From: Streptomyces iranensis
GTDB taxonomy: Bacteria; Actinomycetota; Actinomycetes; Streptomycetales; Streptomycetaceae
Length of the DNA stretch: 64,000 nt
Reading direction: 5' to 3'
NCBI RefSeq assembly: GCF_017874715.1
Contig: NZ_JAGGLR010000025.1
Span: forward strand, 158,693 to 222,692
Position 1 is the first letter of the stretch. Each line of letters begins with the position of its first letter. Both the position numbers and the translations under genes were made by a program. Below the pieces are notes generated by a model. That model had not been told where the DNA came from, did no database searches, and saw nothing but the letters and a program-made list of their open reading frames with translations. This document shows, in pieces, positions 41,174 to 51,600 of this stretch.

Positions 41174-41806
41174 TTACGCCGCGGCGCGTACCTCCCGCGC
41201 GGCGTCCGCGTGGAGCGCGACCCGGACCAGGGCGGCGGCCAGCCGGGGAAGGTCCTTCTCGGGCACCAGCCCCTCCAGCGACCGCGCGCTCTTCGGCAGC
41301 CCGACCCGCTCGGCGCCGTCCAGCGCCTTGCTGTCGAAGTACGGGGCGAACTCGGGCCAGACGCCCTGCACCTCGCGCAGGAAGATGTTCACCCCGGCCG
41401 GCCCGATGCCCTTGACCCCCTGGAGCAGCTTCTTCACGTCCCCGGCCTCGCGCAGCCGCCGCAGATCGCCGCCGTACTCCCGGTTCACCAGCTCGGCCGC
41501 CTCGCCCAGCTGGCTGGAGGTCCGCTCGTCGTAACGCCGGTAGCCGCCCTCGCCCAGTGCGTCGACCCGCTGCTGCCAGGTGGCCTCCGCCATCCGCCGC
41601 GGGTCGCGCATCCCGGCGTCGAAGAGGGCGCGGGCGGCGGCGACGGCGATGTCGGAACTGATCCGCGCGGACAGCAGATGCGCGAGCACCAGCAGCTGGT
41701 AGAGCGGGCCGGGGGTGTCGCGGAGTTTGATCCCGGCCTCGGCGGCGAAGGTCGTGCCCTGCTGGTCGAGCAGAGCGCGCGCCACACTCTTGTCCTTGTC
41801 GCTCAT
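41174..41806 (-). CDS. HhH-GPD-type DNA glycosylase/endonuclease III-like protein
   Basis: A 210-residue helical protein with the helix-hairpin-helix LLQGVKGIGPAGVNIFLREV (about 126-145) and a downstream acidic position (FAPYFDSKAL). The C-terminal iron-sulfur cysteines of endonuclease III are absent and the lyase Lys is not evident, so strand-cleavage activity is uncertain. The ATG at 41806 is preferred (GGCGGGATGGG upstream). It is downstream of the PucR gene on the same strand. Confidence 0.78.
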   Translation of the reverse strand: MSDKDKSVARALLDQQGTTFAAEAGIKLRDTPGPLYQLLVLAHLLSARISSDIAVAAARALFDAGMRDPRRMAEATWQQRVDALGEGGYRRYDERTSSQLGEAAELVNREYGGDLRRLREAGDVKKLLQGVKGIGPAGVNIFLREVQGVWPEFAPYFDSKALDGAERVGLPKSARSLEGLVPEKDLPRLAAALVRVALHADAAREVRAAA

Positions 41807-41869
41807 TGCCCATCCCGCCTCGTGGTGTGGTGCCGTTGCGTCGGTCACGGGTGCCCGGCGGGGCCCCGA

Positions 41870-43693
41870 TCACTCGGGGCCGCTCCGCATGATCTTCCAA
41901 ATGCGGGTGGCGACCTGGAGGTTGAGCCTGCTGTCCACGTCCGTGAGATCGCATCCGCCGATCTCGCGGATGCGCTGGAGCCGGTAGCGCAGCGTCGAGC
42001 GGTGGATCACCAGCGCCGCGGCCGTCTCGCTGTAGTTGCCGCCGCGGTCGAAGTACTCGCAGAGGGTCTCCACCAGGTCCGTGTGGTGCCGGGCGTCGTA
42101 GTCCAGCAGCGGGCCCAGCCACTCCCGGACGAACCGCTCGACCTCCCGGTGGTCGTCCCCGGTGGGCAGGATCCGGTAAAGCCCCAGATCGTCGTAGCAC
42201 GTCATGCCGTACGGGCTGTGCGAACGGCGGCGCACCTCCAGCGCCCGCAGCGCCTCCTGGTACGAGCGGGGCACCTCGTGCGGGGTGTCGCAGGACGCGC
42301 CCACCCCGATCGCCCCGCTGCAGGTGCCGAGCTCACGGCTCAGCGCCGAATGCAGCGACCGCTCGCCCGGTGCGCTCTGGGCCACCAGGACGGCCGTGTC
42401 CGCGCGCAGGGCGGGCAGGATCCGCAGGCCGAGACCGTTGGCCGCCCGGCTCACGGCCTTGAGGAAGACATCGTCGGCCGGGCGGTCCGTCCAGCGCACC
42501 ACGATCACATGGTGCGGACCGTGCAGATCGTGGCCGACCGCCTCCGCGCGGGCGTACGCACTGGTGTCCTCCGCCGCACGGGTGTTGGCCGCCGCACTGC
42601 CGCTGCCCGCCACGCTGGTGTCGCCCGCCGCACTGCCGTCGCCCGCCGCACCGGTTTCGCCCATGCCCGAGAGCAGATCGTCCACCAGCTCCCGCCGCAG
42701 CCGCAGCTCCACCTCGGCCAGCTCGCGCACGTGGGCCAGCTCCAGGCCCAGCGAGGTCGCGGCGTGGTCCAAAGCGCGAACGGCCCGCTCATCGGCCCTG
42801 CCCTCCGGATCCACCAGGGACAGCGCGCCCAGCACCTCACCGCGCGGATCGGCCACCGCGACCAGCCGGTCCCGCACCCGCACCGGACGCGGCCGGCGGG
42901 CGGCCTCCCGCAGCAGTTCCTCGCGCCGCTCCGGATCGGGCTTGGGGTAGGGGTCGGGGCGGCCCGGCCCCGCCCAGGCCCTGAGGTTGCCGAACCGGTC
43001 CTCGGCGGCGGCCGCGAGCCCGGTGATCCGGTGCAGTGTCCGGACGATCCCCTCCTCGCCGTCGCCACGGGCGGCCGAGCGGGCCAGGGCGTCATGCACC
43101 TCCCGCAGATGGCAGAGGTCGGTCAGCGAGGAGTCCAGCCGCCGCCGTATCGCCTCCCGCTCGTCCCACGCCCGGCGCAGCTCCAGGGCCTGGTCGCGGG
43201 CGCGGCGGTGTGCGGCGGCGGTGGACAGCGCCGCGGCCGTCTGTCGTACGAGCAGGGTGAGCAGCAGCCGTTCGTCCTCGCCCGGCCGGTCGCGGTAGCT
43301 CACGACCAGGGCACCGTACAGCCCGTCCGGCGCATGCGGCTTGTGGGGCCGGTCCGGTTCATGCGGCCCGCGCAGGCCATCCCGCTCGCGCAGTCCGAAG
43401 GCCCAGCCCCAGGCCCGCCGGGGGAACCGCACCGGCCCGTCCCGTCCGGCCAGCTCCCTCACCTGCGTGTCCAGGGCCTCGGTGGCCCGCTGACCGTCGT
43501 ACGGACAGCGGACCAGACCCTTGCCGAGCCGTAGGTAGCCCGCCTCGGCGCGGCCGGTGCCGACCGCGCTGACCTGGGCCATCGCCCGGCGCAGTATCTC
43601 CGCCTCGTCCTCGCCGTCGATCCCGTCGAAGCCGGTGAACAGGGTAAGACAGCGGCGCAGCAGCAGATCCTGGGCGACACCTGGTGGGGCCAT
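41870..43693 (-). CDS. PucR-family transcriptional regulator with GAF domain
   Basis: A 607-residue regulator. An N-terminal GAF-like sensory region (about 1-150) precedes a coiled segment, a second GAF-like region (about 190-320), a GGDEF-like fold, and the C-terminal PucR HTH (RGGNYSETAAALVIHRSTLR, about 549-568). An alanine/glycine/serine-rich insert near residues 345-375 (GSAAGDTSVAGSGSAA) stems from in-frame short repeats. Relatives control purine, polyketide-precursor or secondary pathways; the target here is unknown. It diverges from the PAS-GGDEF-EAL gene across 700 bases. Confidence 0.87.
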   Translation of the reverse strand: MAPPGVAQDLLLRRCLTLFTGFDGIDGEDEAEILRRAMAQVSAVGTGRAEAGYLRLGKGLVRCPYDGQRATEALDTQVRELAGRDGPVRFPRRAWGWAFGLRERDGLRGPHEPDRPHKPHAPDGLYGALVVSYRDRPGEDERLLLTLLVRQTAAALSTAAAHRRARDQALELRRAWDEREAIRRRLDSSLTDLCHLREVHDALARSAARGDGEEGIVRTLHRITGLAAAAEDRFGNLRAWAGPGRPDPYPKPDPERREELLREAARRPRPVRVRDRLVAVADPRGEVLGALSLVDPEGRADERAVRALDHAATSLGLELAHVRELAEVELRLRRELVDDLLSGMGETGAAGDGSAAGDTSVAGSGSAAANTRAAEDTSAYARAEAVGHDLHGPHHVIVVRWTDRPADDVFLKAVSRAANGLGLRILPALRADTAVLVAQSAPGERSLHSALSRELGTCSGAIGVGASCDTPHEVPRSYQEALRALEVRRRSHSPYGMTCYDDLGLYRILPTGDDHREVERFVREWLGPLLDYDARHHTDLVETLCEYFDRGGNYSETAAALVIHRSTLRYRLQRIREIGGCDLTDVDSRLNLQVATRIWKIMRSGPE

Positions 43694-44395
43694 GGGGTCA
43701 CTCCGTGCGTCCTTATGTGTCCCGTGCGTCGTCGTGCCTCCTTGAGGTGACGTAACCTCCTTGCGCCTCCTTGTGGAGATCCAGCGGCCGAGTACCCCTA
43801 TTCATGGCAATTCACCGCATGAGGGCGAAAAGGCTGCACGGATTTCGATCCGTGGGGTGCGGGGCGGCCGTACGGGCCGGGGTCTCCGCTGCCTCGGACG
43901 CGGAGATCCCGGTGTGACGTTCAGGCGCGGTGGACGTGATGGATTTCCTAATTCGACTGCTCACGCCCGGGGTTGGCGCACTGCCAGAACGGGGCTCCCG
44001 AACGGGTTTCGCCGAGGCGCTTTCAAAGGCCCGCCCTGTGGAGGGCCGAGGTCAGCGCGGGGTTTGGGCCGCTGGCAGATGACTCTGACAGGTGCTCGAC
44101 AGCCCCCGGCGGCGCCCGTCTCCATGATCAGATCCGGACTGAAGTTTTCCGTTTTTCCTTTCCTCATCGAACGGTTGATCAGTAATCTCGCCTCAGCAGC
44201 GGGTTGCCGTGCCGCTCTTCGTCGTGCTCCACTTCCCCGAGGACGCGGACGACCCGAGGGCGGCCCCGGAAGCCGGAAGAGGGCGAAGGAAGTGCAGGAC
44301 GTGGACTGGCGGCCGGAGGGCATCGACGCCACAGGCGAGGGCGCGGCAGGCTACAGGGACACAGCCCATGGCGGCTGCCCCGGGGAGCGCACGAT
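43694..44395. other. 702-base intergenic region between divergent regulators
   Basis: No supported gene. It must hold promoters for the PucR gene (left) and the GGDEF-EAL gene (right). An AT-richer patch at about 44125-44190 contains TTGATC at 44174-44179. A short reading frame at 44209-44427 (starting PLFVVLHFPEDADDPRAAPE) has a protein-like beginning but degenerates and overlaps the next start, so it is not called. Confidence 0.5.
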
Positions 44396-46696
44396 ATGAC
44401 TTCCGAATCGGGCGGGCCGAGATGTGACCGCGGCGCCGGGGACGCCGCCGGACACCCCGCCCCCAGGGAGAACGAGCCGCTGAGGCGATTCGCGGGCATC
44501 TGGTGCCGGGCCGTCCACCCGCTGGCCGCCACCACGATGACCCCCGAGGAGTTCGAGGGGTATCTGCTGCCGCTGGCCCACCGGTTGAGCGCCGCCCTGC
44601 GCTCCTCCCCCTTCGACACCGAGGCCGCGTACGAGGTCGGGGCCGCGCTGGTGGACGCCCAGTGCACCGAGCCCGACGCGCTGCCCGCCATCCTGGGCGT
44701 CATCGACGCACATCTGGTGTCCTGCTCGTCCCCCGGGGTGACACTCTCCCCGCCGTCCGGTGAGTCGTTCCCCGGGACATCCAGCGAATCGATCCCCGGG
44801 CCATCCAGCGAATCGTTCCCGGACCCGTCCGACGAGCCCTCCCACGAGCCCCTGGCCGACGAGGAGGCGCGCGCCCGCTGTGTGCGGCTCCAGCACGCCC
44901 TCGCCGCCGGATTCGTCCGCGAGCTGCGCGAGCGCGAGCGCGATGAGCAGGAGGCCATCTCGCGGGCCGCGATGGCCGCTCGGACCGAGGCCGAGAAGGC
45001 GCTGCACGCGAGCGAGGCCAAGTTCCAGGCAGTCTTCGAGGGCGCCGTCATCGGCGTGGGCATCGCCGGACTCGACGGCCAGGTGCTCGTCGTCAACGAC
45101 GCCATGGCCCGGATGTTCGGCGGGATGGACTTCTTCCGCCCCGGCCGCAACGTCACCGAGTTCGTCCACCCCGACGACGTCCCCGGCGCCCATGAGCTCT
45201 ACCGCGAGCTGGTCAACGGGGAGCGCGACCACTTCCGTATCGAGAAGCCGCACTACCGCGACGACGGCAGCGAGCTGTGGACCAATCTGACGGTCACCCT
45301 GCTGCGCGACTCCAGCGGCGCCCCGCAGTACCAGCTCGCACTCGCCGAGGACATCACCGAGCACCGGCTGCTGCGGGAGCGGCTGCGCTACGAGGCCACC
45401 CACGACGAGCTGACCGGACTGCCCAACCGCACCCTGTTCCTGGAGCGGCTGGACCAGGTGCTGGCCGCCGACGCCGACGCCGAGCGGTTCGGCGTGTGCT
45501 ACCTGGACCTGGACGGCTTCAAGGCCGTCAACGACAGCCTCGGGCACGTCGTCGGCGACCGGATGCTCAAGACCGTGGCCGAACGCCTCCAGCGCTGTGT
45601 GAAGGCTCCCGCCGAGCTGCTCGCCCGGGTCGGCGGCGATGAGTTCCTCGCCCTGGTCACCGGCCCCGCCGCGCAGGCCGACGGCGCCGGGCTGGCCCGC
45701 CGGATGCTCGCCGCGCTCGCCGAACCCGTCCGGATCGAGGGCCGTGAGCTGCGGGTACGGGCCAGCATCGGCGTGGTCGACGGCCGGGCCGGGGAGATCG
45801 GCCGGGCCGAGGTGCTGCGCAGCGCCGACATCACCATGTACCGGGCCAAGGCCGCGGGCGGCAACCGCTTCGAGATCGCCGACGCCGACTCCAACGCCCG
45901 GGTGATCGCCCGTCACAGCCTCACCAACGGGCTGCCCTCCGCCCTGGAGAAGGGCGAGTTCTTCATCGAGTACCAGCCGCTGGTGCGGCTCACCGACGGC
46001 ACCGTGCGCGGCGCCGAGGCGCTCGTACGCTGGCTGCACCCGCTGCACGGAGTGCTCGGCCCCGACCAGTTCATCCCGCTCGCCGAGGACACCGGGCTGA
46101 TCGTCCCGCTCGGCCGCTGGGTCCTGGAGCAGGCCGCCCGGCAGGCGCGTGAGTGGCGCGACGCCGCCGAGGACGACGCGTCGCTGCGCGTCAACGTCAA
46201 CCTCTCGCCGTGCCAGCTGAGCCATCCCACGCTGGTCTCCGACACGGTGGCGGTCCTGGAGAACGCCGGGCTGTGCCCCAGCGCGCTGTGCCTGGAGGTC
46301 ACCGAGAACGACCTCATCGGCGCCGACGAGTCCGCCCTGCGGCCGCTGCGGCAACTCGCCGACCTCGGCGTGGACATCGCCCTGGACGACTTCGGCACCG
46401 GCTACTCCAACCTGTCGTATCTGCGCCGGCTCCCGGTCTCCCAGCTCAAGCTGGACCGTTCCTTCACCCGGGGCATGCAGCGGGCCCCCGCCGATCCGGT
46501 CGACGTCAAGATCGTCGAGGGGATCGTCTCGCTCGCGCACACGCTGGACCTCGCGGTGACGGTCGAGGGCGTGGAGACGGCCGTACAGGCCGAGCATCTG
46601 CGGGGGCTGGGCTGCGACACCGCGCAGGGCTGGTACTACGCACGGCCGGGCCCGCCCGAGCGGCTGCACACCCTGGCGCTGGCCGACGCAAGCTGA
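44396..46696 (+). CDS. PAS-GGDEF-EAL bifunctional diguanylate cyclase/phosphodiesterase
   Basis: A 766-residue cytosolic protein: helical N-terminus (1-115), a Ser/Pro-rich linker with repeats (about 118-150), a PAS domain (about 205-325), GGDEF (RVGGDEFLAL near 412) and EAL (GAEALVRW near 540; later DDFGTGYSNL and EGVET). Both catalytic signatures are intact, so it could make or degrade cyclic di-GMP. CGGGGAG precedes the ATG at 44396. Domain order is that of Streptomyces CdgA/RmdA-type proteins that affect development. No membrane helices are seen. Confidence 0.92.
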   Translation: MTSESGGPRCDRGAGDAAGHPAPRENEPLRRFAGIWCRAVHPLAATTMTPEEFEGYLLPLAHRLSAALRSSPFDTEAAYEVGAALVDAQCTEPDALPAILGVIDAHLVSCSSPGVTLSPPSGESFPGTSSESIPGPSSESFPDPSDEPSHEPLADEEARARCVRLQHALAAGFVRELRERERDEQEAISRAAMAARTEAEKALHASEAKFQAVFEGAVIGVGIAGLDGQVLVVNDAMARMFGGMDFFRPGRNVTEFVHPDDVPGAHELYRELVNGERDHFRIEKPHYRDDGSELWTNLTVTLLRDSSGAPQYQLALAEDITEHRLLRERLRYEATHDELTGLPNRTLFLERLDQVLAADADAERFGVCYLDLDGFKAVNDSLGHVVGDRMLKTVAERLQRCVKAPAELLARVGGDEFLALVTGPAAQADGAGLARRMLAALAEPVRIEGRELRVRASIGVVDGRAGEIGRAEVLRSADITMYRAKAAGGNRFEIADADSNARVIARHSLTNGLPSALEKGEFFIEYQPLVRLTDGTVRGAEALVRWLHPLHGVLGPDQFIPLAEDTGLIVPLGRWVLEQAARQAREWRDAAEDDASLRVNVNLSPCQLSHPTLVSDTVAVLENAGLCPSALCLEVTENDLIGADESALRPLRQLADLGVDIALDDFGTGYSNLSYLRRLPVSQLKLDRSFTRGMQRAPADPVDVKIVEGIVSLAHTLDLAVTVEGVETAVQAEHLRGLGCDTAQGWYYARPGPPERLHTLALADAS

Positions 46697-46750
46697 GGGC
46701 GCGAGGATGTGGGGTTCCCCCGCCCCCGCCCATCCGACGGCGTGCCGTGC

Positions 46751-47107
46751 TCAGCTCGCCGTGTCGTCCAGCAACCGTGAGCGGATCAGGAAGCGCACAC
46801 CCTCCGGCGCCTCCAGGGAGAAGCCGCTGCCGCGGCCCGGCACCACGTCCACCGTGAGATGCGTATGGGCCCACAGCTCGAACTGCGAGGCCGACATCCA
46901 GAAGCCCACCGGCTCCTCGACCCCGTCCACCTCCAGCTCCCCGAGCAGCACATCCGATCCACCGGTACGGAACTCCCCGAGCGGATAGCACATCGGCGCG
47001 CTGCCGTCGCAGCAGCCGCCCGACTGGTGGAACATCAGCGGCCCGTGATCCGCCCGCAGCTTGCGGATCAGCTCGGCCGCGGCCGGTGTCAGCGCGATAC
47101 GGTCCAT
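46751..47107 (-). CDS. DUF779 family protein
   Basis: A 118-residue protein with the family's HQSGGCCDGSAPMCYP cysteine motif, likely metal-binding, and FWMSASQFELWAHTHLTVDV. DUF779 genes are normally next to an aldehyde dehydrogenase gene; none is present here, so it is an orphan copy. GAGGGAA precedes the ATG at 47107. Function unknown. Confidence 0.87.
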   Translation of the reverse strand: MDRIALTPAAAELIRKLRADHGPLMFHQSGGCCDGSAPMCYPLGEFRTGGSDVLLGELEVDGVEEPVGFWMSASQFELWAHTHLTVDVVPGRGSGFSLEAPEGVRFLIRSRLLDDTAS

Positions 47108-47179
47108 GGGCGTTCCCTCTCCGTCATGCTGGACATGCTCACCGAGCGGTCAGAGGCCCGGCCCAGCGAACCCCCTGCC

Positions 47180-47275
47180 ACGTTGCGAGAACGTTGCCCT
47201 CACCAAGCTCCCTTCACCAAGCTCTCTTCGCCACGCTCCCCTCACCACGTTGCCATCATGGCGCTGCCATCACCA
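47180..47275. repeat. Low-complexity imperfect repeat upstream of DUF779
   Basis: Units resembling CTCACCAAGCTCCCTTCACC and CACGTTGCCATCA recur with variation between the P450 3' end and the DUF779 start. No coding potential. Confidence 0.55.
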
Positions 47276-48472
47276 TGTCACCGGCAGCTCGCGCAGCCCA
47301 TAGGTGTTCTTGTCCGTACGGACGTGGATTTCGTCGAACGGAACGGCCGGCCGCAGGGCGGGGAACCGGTCGAAGAGCCTGGCGTACGAGCAGCGCATCA
47401 GCGAGCGGGCGAGCTGCTGCCCGAGGCACTGGTGAATGCCGTAGCCGAACGCGGCGTGGTGGGCCGCCGGGCGGGTGACGTCCAGGGTGTCGGGCGCCAC
47501 GAAGTGCTCCGGATCGCGGTTGACCGCGGGCAGCGCGAGGGTGACCGAGTCCCCGGCCCTGATCAGGTCGTCGCCGACCTGGACATCCTCCAGGGCGGTG
47601 CGGATGGGCCCGAAGTGGGTGACGGTGACATACCGCAGCAACTCCTCCACGGCTGAGTCCATCACGGCCGGGTCGGCCCGCACCGCGTCCAGCTGCCCGG
47701 GGTTCCGCATCAGCGCGAGGGCGCCGAGGGCCAGGGTGTTGCCGGTCGACTCGAAGCCGGCGGTGAGGATGACCATGCCGATCGTCGCGGCCTCGTCCTC
47801 CGGCAGATCGGGCTCGGCGGCCAGATGCCCCAGGAGATCCTCCGCCGCCCTGGTCTTCTTCTGCCTGATCAGCTCGCGGAACCGCTCGTGGATCGCCTGC
47901 GTGGCGCGGGTGATCTCATCGGCGCCGGAGTCGAGTTCGAACAGCGCGGCCGATTCCTTCCGGAACCGCTCACGGGTCACGTCCGGCACGCCCAGCAACT
48001 CCGTGAGGAGGTCGAGTGACATCGGCATGGCGAAGTCGGCCACGAGGTCGGACGGTGGCCCCTGCCGCTCCATCGCCGCCAGCCGCCCGTCGGCCAGCTG
48101 CTCGACCCTCGGGACCAGCCGGTCCATGCGGCGCACGGTGAAGTGGCGGGTGAGCAGCCGCCGGTAGCGCGTGTGCTCGGGCGGGTCCATGCGGTGGAAG
48201 ACACCGGGCGGCACCGCACGCCGCGACTGCTCGGCCTCGGAAGAAATCGCCACCGGCATACGGGCCAGGTCGGCCCGGTTGCTGAATCGGCTGTCGCCGA
48301 GCACCAGCCGAGCGGCCGAATATCCGGTGACCAGCCATCCCAGATGGCCGTCGGAATAGTGCATGCGACTCAACGGGCCTTGTTCGCCGAGCCGCAGGAG
48401 TTCGGTGGGCAGTTCGAACGGACACCGACGCGTGGTGGGCACACCGGTGGGAATCGGAAGAGCGTCCGTCAT
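47270..48472 (-). CDS. Cytochrome P450
   Basis: A 400-residue soluble bacterial P450 (CYP107/105-like length). The heme loop is FGYGIHQCLGQQLAR with Cys349; the K-helix ExxR is EELLRY with a downstream FGPIR; the I-helix motif is AGFESTGN, where the usual proton-relay Thr after Glu is Ser. GAGGAAG precedes the ATG at 48472. It diverges from the NRPS1 gene with a shared 218-base promoter region, so it is likely a tailoring oxygenase of the peptide or of an amino-acid precursor held on a carrier domain. A ferredoxin partner is not in the window. Confidence 0.92.
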   Translation of the reverse strand: MTDALPIPTGVPTTRRCPFELPTELLRLGEQGPLSRMHYSDGHLGWLVTGYSAARLVLGDSRFSNRADLARMPVAISSEAEQSRRAVPPGVFHRMDPPEHTRYRRLLTRHFTVRRMDRLVPRVEQLADGRLAAMERQGPPSDLVADFAMPMSLDLLTELLGVPDVTRERFRKESAALFELDSGADEITRATQAIHERFRELIRQKKTRAAEDLLGHLAAEPDLPEDEAATIGMVILTAGFESTGNTLALGALALMRNPGQLDAVRADPAVMDSAVEELLRYVTVTHFGPIRTALEDVQVGDDLIRAGDSVTLALPAVNRDPEHFVAPDTLDVTRPAAHHAAFGYGIHQCLGQQLARSLMRCSYARLFDRFPALRPAVPFDEIHVRTDKNTYGLRELPVTW

Positions 48473-48583
48473 CGTATCTTCCTCTATGTCCGGATCACGA
48501 GTCTTCGTGACCTTGTTCGCGGGAAGGGAAATTTCTGAGTGGCAGGATGGTGCCATACGGCCCCCCAGGCCTGCCGACGACTC

Positions 48584-48612
48584 TTGTAGCGATATAGCGG
48601 CGGGGTTAGACT
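48584..48612 (+). promoter_or_regulatory. Candidate NRPS operon promoter
   Basis: TTGTAG at 48584-48589, 17 bp, then TAGACT at 48607-48612, about 80 bases before the NRPS1 start. A TTTCGAAA palindrome lies at 48636-48643 and a TCACGA-GTCT-TCGTGA hairpin at 48495-48510 in the P450 leader. Confidence 0.5.
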
Positions 48613-48690
48613 CCCGATGCAAAATGACCTGAGTATTTCGAAAGTAATTCGGCGCTGCTGCCCGGGAAGTGACCCGATATTAGGCAATGG

Positions 48691-51600
48691 GTGGTGCTCG
48701 TGCAAGACGGGGGAATGAATGGGTCTCGCTATCCTCAGGGGTTCCGCTATCCTCAGGGGGCTCGCTACCCGCTATCCGCTGCCCAGCGGGAGATCTGGGT
48801 GGCGCAGCGCATCAATCCGGACGGCCTGCAATTCCAAGTAGGTCAGTATGTTGAGATCCACGGGCCCCTCAACCCTGCCCTTTTCGAATCGGCGCTGCGC
48901 CGGGCCGTCGCCGAGGCCGACACCTTGCACGCGCGCTTCCCGGGCATCGTCGGCGACGGCGACGGCGACGGCGACATCGACGGCGTGCCCCATCAGGTGC
49001 TCGGCCCGCCCGGCGACTGGGCCCTGCGGACCCTCGACCTGAGCCACGGCCCCGATCCCCGGGCCGCCGCCGAACAGTGGATGCGCGAGGAACTCAGGAC
49101 GCCGATGGACCTGGTGCACGGTCCGCTGTTCTCCTTCGTCCTGATCAAGACGGCGGCGGATCGGTTCGTCTGGTACCAGGGATATCACCACATCGTGACC
49201 GACGGGGCGGGCAGCACGCTCTTCGCCCGCCGGGTCGCCGAACTCTACACGGCATTTCACAAAGGCGAACCCGCCGGGGAGTCCCCATTCTCTTCACTGG
49301 CCGCCCTGCTCGACCAGGAAGCCGAGTACCGGAAATCCGAGGAATTCGAGCGTGACCGCCGGTACTGGCTGGAGCGTTTTGCCTCCCCGCCCCAGGCCGC
49401 GCGTCTCACCACCGAACCCGGCATCGAACCCAGCGATTTCCTGCGCCATACCACCCTGATCGGAGCAGATGAGGCCGACCGCCTCAGAGAAGCCGCGCGC
49501 GCCGCCCGGACTCACTGGTCGGTGGTGTTGACCGCTGTTGTCGCGGTTTACCTGCACCGCTTGACCGGGACCCAGGACATCACGCTCGGCTTCGCTGTTT
49601 CGGCGCGAAAGGACCCGATTTCCCGCCGTACTCCCGGAACGCTGGCCAACATACTTCCGCTCCGCGTGGAATTGAGCGCCGCGACGACCTGGACCGATGT
49701 CCTGCGACGCCTTTCCCGGGAAGTCCGCATGGCCTTGTCGCATCAGCGCTACCGCGGTGAGGACCTGGCTCGCGACCTCCATCTCACCGGAGGTGTTCCG
49801 GCCCTGGTGGGGCCCGAGGTCAACGTCATGTCGTTCGACTGGGACCTGGAGTTCGGCGAGTGCCGGGCCACCCACCACAACCTGGCCAACGGCCCGGTCC
49901 CCGATGTGTCGGTCATGGCCTACGAACAGCCCGACGGCGGAATCCGCATCGACCTGAACGGCAACGCCGACCTCTACGGCCCCCAGGATCTGGCCGACCA
50001 CCAGCGGCGCCTCTTCGCCTTGTTGGAGGCGGTGGTGGTGGATGCGGGGCGGTGTGTGGGTGGCGTGGAGTTGGTGTCGGTGGCGGAGCGTGCGGCGTTG
50101 TTGGACCGGGGGAGCGGTGGTGCGGGGACGGCGCCGGGGGTGCTGGGCGAGCGGGTGGTGGCGGGTGGTGATGCGGTTGCGGTGCGGTGTGACGAAGTTG
50201 CCTTGTCCTACGGGGAGTTGGGGTCGCGGTCGGATCGGTTGGCGCGGTTTTTGGTGGGGTGTGGGGTGGGGGCGGAGCGGTTGGTGGCGGTGGCGATGCC
50301 GCGTTCGGTTGATTTGGTGGTGGTGTTGCTGGCGGTGTTGAAGGCCGGTGGCGCGTACGTACCGGTGGACCCCGGGTATCCGGCGGAGCGGGTGCGGTTC
50401 ATGGTGGAGGATGCCGGGCCGGTGCTGGTGGTGGCGTCGGGTGAGGTGGCGGGGCGGCTGCCGTCGTTGGGTGTTCCGGTGGTGGTGCTGGATGATCCGG
50501 AGACGGCGCGAGAGGTGGATGAGTGTCCGGGTACGGCGCTGACGGATGCGGATCGTCTGGCACCGCTGTATCCATCGCATCCGGCGTATGTGATGTACAC
50601 CTCCGGCTCGACCGGCACCCCCAAGGGCGTCGTGGTGTCCCACCAGAGCCTGGTCAACACGATCGCCTGGGCCGTCGAAACCCTTGGGACGCGAGCCCTC
50701 TCCCACGTGATGATGTCCACCTCGGCGAGTTTCGACGTATCCGCCTTCGAACTGTTCGCTCCGCTCGCGTGCGGTGGGCGTGTGGAGATCGTGGACGACG
50801 CCGTGGCCCTGGTGGGGCGGTTACCCCACCGGCCGGAAGCCAGCCTGGTGAGCGGCGTCCCCTCGGCCCTGGTCCAGGTCGCGAAGGCCATCGGACCACG
50901 GGACTTTCCGGGCGTCGTGGTCTGCGCCGGGGAGGCCCTGTCGGGCCCGGCGGCCCGCACCATCGGTGACGCCCTGCCCGGCTGCCGGGTGCTCAACGCC
51001 TACGGCCCGACGGAGGCCACGGTCTACGCGACGGCGGGGTGGTACGAAGCCGAGGCCGAGGGCGCCGCACCGATCGGCGGGCCGATCGCCGGTATGCGGG
51101 TGTATGTGGTGGATGGTGGGCTGGGTTTGGTGCCGGTGGGTGTGGTGGGTGAGTTGTATGTGGCGGGTGTGGGGTTGGCACGGGGGTATGCGGGGCGGGC
51201 GGGGCTGACGGCGGAGCGGTTTGTGGCGGATCCGTTCGGTGGGCCCGGGGAGCGGATGTATCGCACCGGAGATCTGGTGCGGTGGGATGCGCAGGGCCGG
51301 TTGGTGTTCGTGGGGCGTGTGGACGATCAGGTGAAGGTGCGGGGTTTTCGGATTGAGTTGGGTGAGGTGGAGGGTGCGGCGGCCGCGCATCCGTCGGTGG
51401 GTCAGGTGGCGGTGGTGGTGCGGGAGGACCGTCCCGGGGATCGGCGGTTGGTGGCGTACGTGGTCCCTGCTGAGGGTGGGCCGGGGTGTGATGCGGGGGT
51501 GGTGCGGGAGTTTGTGCGGGGGCGGTTGCCGGAGTTCATGGTGCCGGGGGCGTGGGTGGTGCTGGACCGGCTGCCGGTGACGGCGAACGGCAAGCTGGAC

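Noticed and set aside
44209..44427. Short frame beginning PLFVVLHFPEDADDP upstream of the GGDEF-EAL gene
   Set aside because: The beginning looks protein-like but the rest is low-complexity, it overlaps the next start in another frame and lacks a convincing ribosome-binding site; kept only as a note.
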